The notes beneath the pieces are model-generated. The model had not been told where the DNA came from. It ran no database searches and saw only the letters and a program-made list of their open reading frames with translations. A program made the position numbers and the translations under genes. A stretch of DNA of 64,000 nucleotides from Candidatus Omnitrophota bacterium (lineage in GTDB: Bacteria; Omnitrophota; Gorgyraeia; Zapsychrales; JANLHA01), in contig JAKLFA010000004.1 of NCBI GenBank assembly GCA_022711395.1, positions 134,361-198,360 of the forward strand, written 5' to 3'. Of this stretch, positions 34,296-42,617 are shown piece by piece. Each line of letters begins with the position of its first letter. Positions within the stretch are counted from its first letter, which is position 1.

Positions 34296-34973
34296 TTAAG
34301 ACCGTTTCCAATCCTGAGCGAACGCGTTCAACGCCTTAAATTCCTCCAATGTCTGAAGGCTCAGTCTCGCTTCAGAGACCACCATCCCCCGATATCCAAC
34401 ACCTGCCAGAAGATCCAGCACGTGACGGTTATGCTCGGGGGCATGATGGATATGCGTGTGCCATTGTTCTGACCCGAACGTATAGCCCGTCAGATGGATA
34501 TGGGACGCCTCCCGCATGACCGAGATGAACGCCTCTTCAAAAAACCCGGCCGCCTCCATCTGCACATGCTCGATATCCAGGCAGCGGCCGAAAGAATATC
34601 TCCTCATGAACTTCACCGGCTCATGCACGCCGGGAGTATTTTCGATACATATCCTGGCCTTAAGCCCGCTCAGACTCTCAATGATCCGGGGCCATTCATC
34701 GTCCCAGTAAATATCATGAAAAACAATGACCTCAGCGTTCACAGCGGCCGCAAGGGCCTTTAATCCTTCAAGGGAAAGACCGTCGGTCGGAGCGTGCAGG
34801 GCGTAACGTAAAGAAAATTTCCGGCAGGTCTCAATGACTGCGCAAACATCTTTCAAGATGCCTTCCGATAAATAAAGTTCGACGGCCTCAAGCCCGGCCT
34901 TTTCAATATCAGCAAGAACTCCTTCTTGCGGAGCGCACTTGGCCGCGATCACAATATCCTGTTTTGAACTCAT
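34296..34973 (-). CDS. TIM-barrel sugar-phosphate isomerase/epimerase-like protein
   Basis: This is a 225-residue protein of the xylose-isomerase-like/AP-endonuclease-2 TIM-barrel family: strands and ligands ALHAPTDG, EVIVFHDIYW, ICIENTPG (Glu of the metal site), LDIEHVQMEA and HIHLTGYTFGSEQWHTHIH, which is His-rich. Members convert sugars or sugar phosphates with a divalent metal. In this operon it would act on an intermediate of the glycan made by the SIS isomerase, kinase and radical SAM enzymes. It follows the B12 radical SAM gene by 4 bp. No substrate can be assigned. Confidence 0.82.
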   Translation of the reverse strand: MSSKQDIVIAAKCAPQEGVLADIEKAGLEAVELYLSEGILKDVCAVIETCRKFSLRYALHAPTDGLSLEGLKALAAAVNAEVIVFHDIYWDDEWPRIIESLSGLKARICIENTPGVHEPVKFMRRYSFGRCLDIEHVQMEAAGFFEEAFISVMREASHIHLTGYTFGSEQWHTHIHHAPEHNRHVLDLLAGVGYRGMVVSEARLSLQTLEEFKALNAFAQDWKRS

Positions 34974-34977
34974 AGAC

Positions 34978-36477
34978 TTACCGCGTTTCGAATAATGTTA
35001 AAAGACTGTAGATGAACACCTTAATGAACAGCGCCGCCACTTTCAAAGCGAAGCTGATCAGGTAAAACCATTCGGCCGGCTTCAAGTACCACTTCGGCGG
35101 CAGCGCCAGCCATCCGGCCGGCCCGACGCGTTCTTTCAGGATCTTAAAAATGCTTTTCGGGCGGAACGAATAGAACAGGTTGTATTTCAAAATATCGCAG
35201 CGCAAAGCCAGTTCGCTGGCCCCTAACGGGACATACGCCAACGGCGCCTCCCGAAACGGGGACTCCACCAGCGTGCCGCAGGCGTTCAGATTTTCCCAAT
35301 CCTTTCCGGGGTTCAAACGCCCTTCCTCGACGGCTGTTTGATAAAGCCTCGTGCCCGGATAAGGAGTCGCGTTGTTGAACCGGACATAATCCAGGTCCAT
35401 CTCTTTGGCCAGCCTGTAAGCGGCCGCCCTCTCTTTACGCGTCTCGGTCGGAAGCCCAAGAATGAATGTCCCCGATATCTTAAACCCGAACTTTTTGGCC
35501 AGGGCGACCCCCCGTTTGATATCTTCGACGGTCTCACCCTTATTGATCAGCTTCATCAGGCGTTCAGAAGCGGTCTCGATCCCGAAATTGATCACCCGAA
35601 AACCCGATTCCCGCATGGCCGCAAGCATCTCTTCATCCACCGCGTCTCCGCGCGCCTGGCAGTCAAACAAGGCTTTTTTATGAAGGCCGCGCCTTCGGAT
35701 CTCGCGGCAAAGGTCCATGACCCTCTGCTTGTTGGTAGAAAAGGCGTCATCCAGAAACGTCACGTAATTACGGTGATATTTGTTCACGATATCATCCAGC
35801 GTCTCGGTCACGATCTCCGCCGGAAAAAAACGGTACTTTCGTCCCGATATGCTGCGCTGAGAACAGAACGAGCAATCATACGGGCATCCGCGTGAACTGG
35901 TGATGAACCCCAGCTCGTAAGCCGATGAATGCTGTTCGAAAAGAAAATACGGGAACTTGGAAAGTTTGGTGACATCCGGCAAAGGCGCGGGCGGGTTATG
36001 AACGAACCCTCCGTTGCGGCGGAACGACAGCCCCTTGATATCTGAAAAATCCTGACCGTTTTTCAGGCGGTCATAAAGGACGGGGATCGTCTCTTCCGCC
36101 TCCCCGCGTATGGCGACATCGACATTGGGATTCTGAAGGGCTTCCTCGGGAACAACGGTCGGATGGATACCGCCGAACAGCACTTTGCTGTCAGGAAACT
36201 TCTCCTTGATGACGGATGCGATCTCCTGCCCGCGCTTGATGCTGGCCGTCATGCATGAAACCCCGAAGATGTAGGGCTTCTCCATGTCCTTGACATACTC
36301 TTCCAGCAGATCATCGCACGGACCGACGACCTCTTCGTCCAAGATCCTGACCTTTTTGCCGGCATCCATCAAAGCGCCTGCGAGCCAGCCGATGCCGATC
36401 GGAACGCTCAAGGGCACATAACGGGAGAACCCCCCGAGTTTTTTCAAACGGTTATAGCTTGGGCTGATAAACAGCAT
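34978..36477 (-). CDS. B12-binding radical SAM protein
   Basis: This is a 499-residue protein with a cobalamin-binding-type N-terminus (VPLSVPIGIGWLAGALMDAG, FGGIHPTVVPEEAL) and a radical SAM core with Cys198, Cys202, Cys205 (SRGCPYDCSFC). Later strands include GIETASERLMKLINKG and FILGLPTETRKER, and a hydrophobic C-terminal end suggests membrane attachment (ALKVAALFIKVFIYSLLTLF). This layout is that of class B radical SAM methyltransferases and related enzymes (BchE, HpnP/HpnJ type). Neighbours suggest a sugar or lipid carrier as substrate. It lies 27 bp after the SPASM gene on the same strand. Confidence 0.9.
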   Translation of the reverse strand: MLFISPSYNRLKKLGGFSRYVPLSVPIGIGWLAGALMDAGKKVRILDEEVVGPCDDLLEEYVKDMEKPYIFGVSCMTASIKRGQEIASVIKEKFPDSKVLFGGIHPTVVPEEALQNPNVDVAIRGEAEETIPVLYDRLKNGQDFSDIKGLSFRRNGGFVHNPPAPLPDVTKLSKFPYFLFEQHSSAYELGFITSSRGCPYDCSFCSQRSISGRKYRFFPAEIVTETLDDIVNKYHRNYVTFLDDAFSTNKQRVMDLCREIRRRGLHKKALFDCQARGDAVDEEMLAAMRESGFRVINFGIETASERLMKLINKGETVEDIKRGVALAKKFGFKISGTFILGLPTETRKERAAAYRLAKEMDLDYVRFNNATPYPGTRLYQTAVEEGRLNPGKDWENLNACGTLVESPFREAPLAYVPLGASELALRCDILKYNLFYSFRPKSIFKILKERVGPAGWLALPPKWYLKPAEWFYLISFALKVAALFIKVFIYSLLTLFETR

Positions 36478-36504
36478 AAGTCCCCTTTGTCTGTTTCTTG
36501 CGTT

Positions 36505-37620
36505 TTAAATGAAATTCACATGCATCGGCATATCGCCCGACGGGCTTTCCGGGACGCGTCCCTGCGTCTTAAGCTCCCAGAGATACTCGTTCACCTTATG
36601 CTGAAGGCACAGCGCCCCGCACATGGTCCGGGCGTCGAAACGGTCAGAAGCGATCTCGTTGATGACCTCCCAATAGCGCTCGCTCTGCCAGATCTCTTTG
36701 AAAGAACGTTCCGCGATGTTGCCGATGTGATATTTTTTATATTTATTGTTAAAAAGCATGCCGCACGGGGCGACCAGCCCGGAACCGGAAAGCTGGATAA
36801 TGAACGGCGGGCCGTAACAGTGCCGATAGACACGCTTGCCGCCGCTTAGGATCTTGGACCACTTGGCCTTGACCAGATAATCCCCCGAGGACAGCTCTTC
36901 AGCTTTTTTCAAAAGGCTGGTCAGGTCAAAATATTTGCTGTAATCGACCCCCAGGGAGCCTTCTTCATCGTCGCTGCAGTGTTTGATCACAAGATAATCC
37001 ACACCCAGTTCCCTGCCGAGCTCCGCCAGCGGCATGATCTGGTCAGCGAAATCCGGTAAAAGGACCATCTGAAGGCCCAGCGTGACTTGCAGATTCTTTC
37101 TTTTTTTGATCTCAACACATCGTCTGATCGTCTGACAGACCTTGTCAAAATTCTCTTCTCTGCATCCCATGATCTTGGCATACCGGCTTCGTTCTCCGGC
37201 GGACATATTGAACCGCAAATATGTCAGGGCAGGCAGCAGGTCTTCCAGCTCATCATCTTTTAAAAGATAGCCGTTGGTGCCCAGGGCCATATCCAGGCCG
37301 TTCTTCTTGCCCCTTAAAAGCGCGTCCTTCAGATAAGGAGAGCACGTACTTTCACCGTCGCTGACAAAGCTGATGGCCTTGACCCCGATCTGAGCGGCGT
37401 CATCCAGAAAACGGAAGATCACGTCTTTGGTCATCTTCTTTTCATCGTTGGCCTGCAACTGTCCGTAACAGTAAACGCAGCGGTAGGTGCAGCGGCGGGT
37501 CAGGGCGCAATCGATGGTGATCGGCGCGACGCGCTCCCCTCGTAACCAGGCATCCACGCGGTCCTTGTGCCAGGCCAGTTTGTGCCCGTCCAGGATGATC
37601 TTGGGATCCGGCTCGTTCAT
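36505..37620 (-). CDS. radical SAM/SPASM enzyme, paralogue B
   Basis: This is a 371-residue radical SAM enzyme: CX3CX2C at Cys44, Cys48, Cys51 (RCTYRCVYC), then the SAM-binding strand FVSDGESTCSP (a departure from the usual GGEP). A C-terminal SPASM/twitch region has HCYGPP, APCGML and MCGALC Cys motifs for auxiliary clusters. It ends VNEYLWEL...MHVNFI. Paralogue A (38411-39478) ends in the same VNKYLWEL...THVNFI. It is coupled with the GT2 upstream as TGATG. The enzymes probably act on a sugar or a small peptide; the operon favours a nucleotide sugar or lipid-linked sugar. Specific reaction unknown. Confidence 0.88.
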   Translation of the reverse strand: MNEPDPKIILDGHKLAWHKDRVDAWLRGERVAPITIDCALTRRCTYRCVYCYGQLQANDEKKMTKDVIFRFLDDAAQIGVKAISFVSDGESTCSPYLKDALLRGKKNGLDMALGTNGYLLKDDELEDLLPALTYLRFNMSAGERSRYAKIMGCREENFDKVCQTIRRCVEIKKRKNLQVTLGLQMVLLPDFADQIMPLAELGRELGVDYLVIKHCSDDEEGSLGVDYSKYFDLTSLLKKAEELSSGDYLVKAKWSKILSGGKRVYRHCYGPPFIIQLSGSGLVAPCGMLFNNKYKKYHIGNIAERSFKEIWQSERYWEVINEIASDRFDARTMCGALCLQHKVNEYLWELKTQGRVPESPSGDMPMHVNFI

Positions 37621-38387
37621 CAGGGTCTGGCTCCTTTTCGGATCGCGGTCTGCGTTTCGCGTGAAAAACGCCCGTCCTCTTTTTCCTGCTTGGTGAAATA
37701 CTGATCGCGCACGAGACGGACATAGCCTTTAACGACTTTCAGAAATGACGGGAATGACACCGCGCTCGACCGGCCGCTCTCTCTTAAGCCCAGCCGGTAA
37801 GGGACCTCCGCGAACAGGTATCCTTTTTTCACCGTTCGGATCAGAATGTCCGTCTGAAAAAAGAACCCGCTGTTGCGCGAAGAGATCTCCTTAAGGACCG
37901 CCTTGCGGTAAAGGATCGTCCCGTTAGTGTAGTTGAAATTCACCAAAAAGGTCGTGTTGATGATGAAGCGGTAAACGAAAGAAAGAAGGTTGCGCAGCCA
38001 CGGCCTCGCTTCACGGTTGAAGATGAACGGGATCACGATATCCACATGCTCAAGCAATTTGAAATACCGGAAGATCTCTGCCGGATCATTTTCATTATCC
38101 CCAGGCAGCATCACGACGGCTTCCGCGCAGGAGGCGTCCACCCCGTCCCAGAACGAGGCGCCGATGCCACGCGGTGTTTCATGGCAGACCATGCGGATGC
38201 GGGAATCCCTCTGCATGAACGAACGGACACGCTTCTCGGTCTCATCCGTGCTTCCGTCATTGATCACAATGACCTCTCCGTTGATCCCGAAATGGTCCAA
38301 TCCTTTCAACGTATCAGAAAGGGCGTGTTCAATATTGTCCTGCTCATTAAGGGCCGGCATGACGACCGACAGATCTCTTTGCTCCAT
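37620..38387 (-). CDS. GT2 family glycosyltransferase
   Basis: This is a 255-residue GT-A enzyme with DLSVVMPALNEQDNI, INDGSTDETEK and a MLPGDNENDP motif at the DxD position. The later part holds hydrophobic stretches (LRNLLSFVYRFIINTTFLVNF) but no separate C-terminal anchor. It resembles DPM1-type transferases that glycosylate polyprenyl phosphate. The ATG at 38387 follows AGGATGG; the frame reaches 38453, but the extra residues overlap the SPASM gene. The stop overlaps the next start as TGATG. Between two related SPASM enzymes, it probably transfers the sugar they modify. Confidence 0.88.
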   Translation of the reverse strand: MEQRDLSVVMPALNEQDNIEHALSDTLKGLDHFGINGEVIVINDGSTDETEKRVRSFMQRDSRIRMVCHETPRGIGASFWDGVDASCAEAVVMLPGDNENDPAEIFRYFKLLEHVDIVIPFIFNREARPWLRNLLSFVYRFIINTTFLVNFNYTNGTILYRKAVLKEISSRNSGFFFQTDILIRTVKKGYLFAEVPYRLGLRESGRSSAVSFPSFLKVVKGYVRLVRDQYFTKQEKEDGRFSRETQTAIRKGARP

Positions 38388-38410
38388 AAACCATCCTGTT
38401 TTTAGACTGC

Positions 38411-39478
38411 TCAAATGAAATTCACATGCGTTGGCGGATTTCTTAGCTCCCAAAGGTATTTATTCACTTCATCCATACGGCAGTTCACGCGGCAGGTCGA
38501 GACATCCAAAGCCTCCTCCACCCACTTAAGCGATTTTTTGCGTTTCTCGCCTTCCCATATCTCCTGAAATGTCTGCTCATAGATATTGCCGTAAAGGAAC
38601 TGTTCATCACCCAAATAGACACTGCAGCCCCACACATTGCCTTCAGCGTCGATATAGGACCAGAACGGCAGGCCCAAACAGCGGTCATAATGCTTCTCCG
38701 CCTCATCCCATTTTTTCATGGTGCGGATCCGGAAGATCACATTGAACTTCTCAGAATTCAGAACCTGCAGGTCTTTTTCCAGATATTCATAATCGCTGTA
38801 GCGGATCCCGCTGTACTTGTGCGTCTTGCTTTTGGGGTGCTGCGAGTAAGGCTTAACCACCAGATAATCCAGCCCCATATCTTTAGCCAGCCGCGCCAGA
38901 GCGACCGCCTCATGGGCGTTGTCCGGTAAAAGCAGAAGCTGCAACCCCAGCGTGCAGCGATAACCATGGCGGCGGCGCAGATCAACGGCATAGGCAAGGT
39001 TTTTCATCAGATGATCATAATCATCCTCACGGCACTGATGGATCTTGGCATACGTTTCTTTGGTCGCGCCGTTAACGCTGACCTTGATCCATTCGGTCAC
39101 TCCCAAAATTTGATCTGCGATCTGCGGTTTCATCAAAGTGCCGTTGGTGGTCACCGCCACATCAATGCCGCTCTGTTTCGTGTGAGAAATGATCTCGCCG
39201 ATATCTTTATGAAGGAACGGTTCTCCTTCTCCGGCATACATGATGCTTTTAACGCCCAGCCGCCCGAATTCCGTAAGACGCTCCTTCAAAAGGGCCGTCT
39301 CTAAAAATTTCGGCCGGTATTCCATAAAATCCAATCCGCAGTACGTGCAGCGATGGTTGCAGGACCCGGCGGGGCTGACCTCCATGTAGATCGGATAAAC
39401 GGTCTTTCCTTGAAGCCAGGCATGAACGCAGGGCACATGATAGATCAATTTATGGCTGTCGATCCGGTATTTATCCAT
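38411..39478 (-). CDS. radical SAM/SPASM enzyme, paralogue A
   Basis: This is a 355-residue radical SAM enzyme: Cys40, Cys44, Cys47 (SCNHRCTYC), SAM strand YAGEGEPFLH, and a SPASM-type C-terminus with CLGLPF, VWGCSV, and STCRVNC. It ends VNKYLWELRNPPTHVNFI, nearly the tail of paralogue B. Residues LGLQLLLLPDNAHEAVALARLAKDMGLDYLV also match B, so the two are homologous across their length though divergent. It overlaps the SIS isomerase gene by 8 bp. A role in forming or modifying a sugar, or in attaching it to a peptide, is inference from the operon. Confidence 0.88.
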   Translation of the reverse strand: MDKYRIDSHKLIYHVPCVHAWLQGKTVYPIYMEVSPAGSCNHRCTYCGLDFMEYRPKFLETALLKERLTEFGRLGVKSIMYAGEGEPFLHKDIGEIISHTKQSGIDVAVTTNGTLMKPQIADQILGVTEWIKVSVNGATKETYAKIHQCREDDYDHLMKNLAYAVDLRRRHGYRCTLGLQLLLLPDNAHEAVALARLAKDMGLDYLVVKPYSQHPKSKTHKYSGIRYSDYEYLEKDLQVLNSEKFNVIFRIRTMKKWDEAEKHYDRCLGLPFWSYIDAEGNVWGCSVYLGDEQFLYGNIYEQTFQEIWEGEKRKKSLKWVEEALDVSTCRVNCRMDEVNKYLWELRNPPTHVNFI

Positions 39479-40040
39479 TGCTTTTCTGCTCCTGCATCAG
39501 GCAGTCCACCAAATGATGGCAGATCGAAAGATGCACGATCTCCACATGGCCGTAGCGGAAAGACGGCACGTAAAAATTCACGTCGCCCATCGCCCGCAAA
39601 GGATTATCGGCAGCAAACCCGGAAAGGGTGATCACTCCCATCCTGTTTTTACGGGCGGCCGCCGCCCCCCGTAAAATATTTTCAGACTTTCCGGAACTGC
39701 TGATGGCGATCAAAACATCTCCGGGCCGGCCGGAAACCTCGATCGATTTCTCATAGACCGCGCCGTATCCGTAATCATTGGACATGCACGTCAGAAGCGA
39801 TTCATCCGTCAGCGTCACCGCCGCGATCCCTAAGCTGCGGATAAAATCCGTCATCACGTGGCTGGTGATCGCGGCGCTCCCGCCGTTACCGATCAGGATG
39901 ACCTGCCCGCGCCGGTCTTTGAGCGGCTTGAGCATCAAAAGCGCTCTTCCGGCGGCTTCCTCAAAATCCAAGGCCCCTGATCGTTGGTCGCTGGCCGTGA
40001 TCTGTTCATACAACTCTGTCAAATTCTGGAATGGTTTCAT
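39471..40040 (-). CDS. GmhA-like SIS-domain phosphosugar isomerase
   Basis: This is a 189-residue SIS-domain protein with the phosphosugar-binding GNGGSAAITSH (51-61), SSSGKSENI and a C-terminal YGHVEIVHLSICHHLVD carrying His and Glu residues comparable to the zinc/active site of sedoheptulose-7-phosphate isomerase (GmhA). It would turn sedoheptulose 7-phosphate into a heptose 7-phosphate, the first step of the ADP- or GDP-heptose pathways. The next enzyme (HldE-like) overlaps by 4 bp, which supports a heptose or related sugar. Other SIS substrates remain possible. Confidence 0.85.
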   Translation of the reverse strand: MKPFQNLTELYEQITASDQRSGALDFEEAAGRALLMLKPLKDRRGQVILIGNGGSAAITSHVMTDFIRSLGIAAVTLTDESLLTCMSNDYGYGAVYEKSIEVSGRPGDVLIAISSSGKSENILRGAAAARKNRMGVITLSGFAADNPLRAMGDVNFYVPSFRYGHVEIVHLSICHHLVDCLMQEQKSNG

Positions 40041-41572
40041 TTGAGTAGTGTCCCTATGTATTTAAGTAATGGCCCCGGCTCAACCGAGGAACGGTTCCCG
40101 ACGATCAAAACCTTTAATGCTCCAACCGCATTTCCAATGACCCCCACGATCTCCATCGGCGTTTTTTGAAAAACGCACGGTGAAGTGATCGAAAAGAACG
40201 CGTCACCCGCGCCGATACGGTCTACGACCTCTTTCGAAAAGACCGGGACCTGAAAAAAACCTTCCTTTTTGGAATACGCCAGGGACCCGCGATGCCCACG
40301 GGTAATGACCGCCCTCTGGCACTTCATTCGCTGTGCGATCTGCTTGACGAGCTGTTCAATGTTGGCGGTCTGGTCATGACAGGCCAGGCGCAACTCCGGC
40401 TCATCAATACAGATATAATCCGCCCGGGGGAATTTCGAGACCAGGTTGAACCCGATATTGGAACTGTTGGTCTGGACGTTCAAGGCCAGATACGGGGCGG
40501 TTTCACAGATCTTATCGACGATCTTCGGCGTTAAGAACCCGTGGCCGAAATCCGTGACCAGGACCATGTCAAAATTCTTGGCATTGCGTTCCAAATATTC
40601 GCAGACCTTATTCTCGACCGACACCGGCAGCTGCGCGAGATTGTCCAGATAACAGATCTCAAAAAGCTTGGTCAAAAAACTTTCGTCCACAAAACGGCGT
40701 TTAATGACCGTCGGGGCGTCCTTGCGGGAATAAATCTGGGTCTTGACGTTCGGCTTTAACCTTTCGGAAATGAACCCCTTGAAATCCGGCCCCGTCCCCA
40801 GGCAGCTTAAGACCGTGACCTGATCGCAAAAACCGGCCACATGGTTCGCGGCCGCCAGAACACCGCCGGCGAACTGTTCATCGCGCACAAAACGCATCGC
40901 AATGATGTTGTCCTTGGCGGTCTTCCCCATGCCGAAACAATAATGATACTCATCGACGATGATATCGCCAATCACCAGGACCTTCACGTTTTTGATCTTC
41001 TGGACATGACCGGTGATCGTTTCGGCTGAATAGCGCTTTTTCAAATCCTGCAAAAAGCTCCTCGCTTCCTGCGAATACGGCGCGAGGACCTTATTGATCA
41101 ACGCGGTCGAGCTGAACGTCGCCTCATCCGTAAAAACAAGCTTTCCTCCAACAGCCTTGATCGCCGTCTCCTCATCATAGATCTTTCCTGTCACATCCTC
41201 TTCCCTGGCCGCGTATTCCTTGCCCTTCACATAAAGGTCCGGCTTCAACTGCTTGATCGTTTCCACGGCCGTCGGCCATTCGTTGACGGCAACATAATCC
41301 ACGCAGGCAAGCGCCGCGATGCTTTCAGCCCTTAACCCGTGCGTGAAGATCGGCCGCCCGGGCCCGCGGTTGACATGTTCATCCTTGGTGACCGTCACGA
41401 CCAGGACATCCGCCAGGCGCTTGGCCGCCTCAAAATGCTTTAAATGTCCGGGATGAAGAAGGTCGAACACGCCATGACAATGCGCGACCCGTTTGCCTTT
41501 CTTCTTCAGGGATTCGACCGTTCTGGCAAGATCGGCGACCGCTTTGATTTTATCCGCAGGTTTTTGTGTCAT
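40037..41572 (-). CDS. HldE-like bifunctional enzyme with swapped domains (nucleotidyltransferase-kinase)
   Basis: This is a 511-residue protein. The N-terminal half is a cytidylyltransferase-fold domain (GVFDLLHPGHLKHF with the HxGH motif, residues about 37-50, and KPDLYVKGKEY). The C-terminal half is a PfkB sugar kinase (VLVIGDIIVDEY near 195, VLVTDFGHGF, and the catalytic GAGDAFF near 467). E. coli HldE has the kinase first. The chemistry expected is phosphorylation and nucleotidyl transfer on a heptose phosphate, giving an activated NDP-sugar. It sits between the SDR epimerase and SIS genes with 4-bp overlaps on both sides. Confidence 0.9.
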   Translation of the reverse strand: MTQKPADKIKAVADLARTVESLKKKGKRVAHCHGVFDLLHPGHLKHFEAAKRLADVLVVTVTKDEHVNRGPGRPIFTHGLRAESIAALACVDYVAVNEWPTAVETIKQLKPDLYVKGKEYAAREEDVTGKIYDEETAIKAVGGKLVFTDEATFSSTALINKVLAPYSQEARSFLQDLKKRYSAETITGHVQKIKNVKVLVIGDIIVDEYHYCFGMGKTAKDNIIAMRFVRDEQFAGGVLAAANHVAGFCDQVTVLSCLGTGPDFKGFISERLKPNVKTQIYSRKDAPTVIKRRFVDESFLTKLFEICYLDNLAQLPVSVENKVCEYLERNAKNFDMVLVTDFGHGFLTPKIVDKICETAPYLALNVQTNSSNIGFNLVSKFPRADYICIDEPELRLACHDQTANIEQLVKQIAQRMKCQRAVITRGHRGSLAYSKKEGFFQVPVFSKEVVDRIGAGDAFFSITSPCVFQKTPMEIVGVIGNAVGALKVLIVGNRSSVEPGPLLKYIGTLLK

Positions 41573-42576
41573 GAGCAGCCTTTCTCCTTTAAGAATTTAA
41601 ACCAGTCCCGGGTGGCTTCCGCTATATTTTCAGGCGTCCAGACCGGAGCGTTTCTCCAATAATCAATATGCTCGACGATCTCTTTGACCCCGTCCTCAAA
41701 CGCGACTTCCGGCTCCCAATCCAGAGTTTTTCTGATCTTCGTGATATCCGCCCAGGTGCAGTCCGGTTCCCCCGGCCTTTTGGGGATAAAGATTTTTTCT
41801 CCGCCCAAAAGCTCAATGAGCCGATTAACGCTCTGCGGCCTGCCGGTCCCCACATTAAAGATCTCGCCATCAGCATCCGAAAACCCCGCTTTTACGAACG
41901 CCCGGGCCACATCCGTGACAAAAATAAAATCGCGCCTCTGCTGACCGTCGCCTACGACCGTAAAAGGCCTGCCCGCCAGTTTCTGCGCCAAAAAGACGCC
42001 GAACACCGCCCCGTATGTGCCGGAAGTGCGGGAACGCGGCCCGTAGACATTAAAGAGCCGCAACGATACCGCCTTCATCCCGTAGACCTTGCGCCAGTGG
42101 ACAACAAGCTGTTCTCCCAGATATTTCGTCAACGCGTAAGGATACTGTGGATCAATAGCGGATGTTTCTTTAGTGGGCAGCTCCGTCGCGATCCCGTAGC
42201 AGGAGGACGAAGCGCTGTAAACCACCTTCCCCACCTTTGCCGCCCGGCAAGCCTCAAGCACCGACAAAGTGCCTGTCACGTTCGAATGAAAATACGCCTG
42301 AGGATGAACGATCGATGGAACAATGTCCGCCAGCGCTGCAAGATGAAAGACGGTATCAACCCCTTCAAAATGTTTCTGGACCCGATCCAGCGCCGCAATA
42401 TCCGCTTCAACAACCTCAAGGCGTGGATCCCCCTGCAGATGGGAGAGGTTCTCTCTGCGGCCGGTGGAAAAATTATCGATCACCCTCACCCTGCATCCGC
42501 AAGCCAGCAGGGCGTCCACCAAATGACTGCCGATAAAACCCGCCCCTCCTGTGACCAACACGCATCGTTCGCTCAT
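41569..42576 (-). CDS. NAD-dependent extended-SDR sugar-nucleotide epimerase/dehydratase
   Basis: This is a 335-residue SDR with the Rossmann motif VTGGAGFIGSHL at the start, VIDNFSTGRRENLSHL, the Ser of YSASSSCYG, the catalytic YPYALTKYLG (Tyr-X3-Lys) and VYGPRSRTSG. It is nearer to UDP-glucose 4-epimerase/WbpP types than to HldD. In this operon it would act on a nucleotide sugar made by the HldE-like enzyme. The stop overlaps the HldE-like start by 4 bp. Epimerase versus dehydratase cannot be decided. Confidence 0.92.
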   Translation of the reverse strand: MSERCVLVTGGAGFIGSHLVDALLACGCRVRVIDNFSTGRRENLSHLQGDPRLEVVEADIAALDRVQKHFEGVDTVFHLAALADIVPSIVHPQAYFHSNVTGTLSVLEACRAAKVGKVVYSASSSCYGIATELPTKETSAIDPQYPYALTKYLGEQLVVHWRKVYGMKAVSLRLFNVYGPRSRTSGTYGAVFGVFLAQKLAGRPFTVVGDGQQRRDFIFVTDVARAFVKAGFSDADGEIFNVGTGRPQSVNRLIELLGGEKIFIPKRPGEPDCTWADITKIRKTLDWEPEVAFEDGVKEIVEHIDYWRNAPVWTPENIAEATRDWFKFLKEKGCS

Positions 42577-42617
42577 GCAGAATCCTTTTTAAATTTGACA
42601 AGCGCTCAGCAAACGCT

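Noticed and set aside
35338-35895. Plus-strand frame of 185 residues inside the B12 radical SAM gene
   Set aside because: It is the complement of the conserved Cys-bearing frame, with no independent support.
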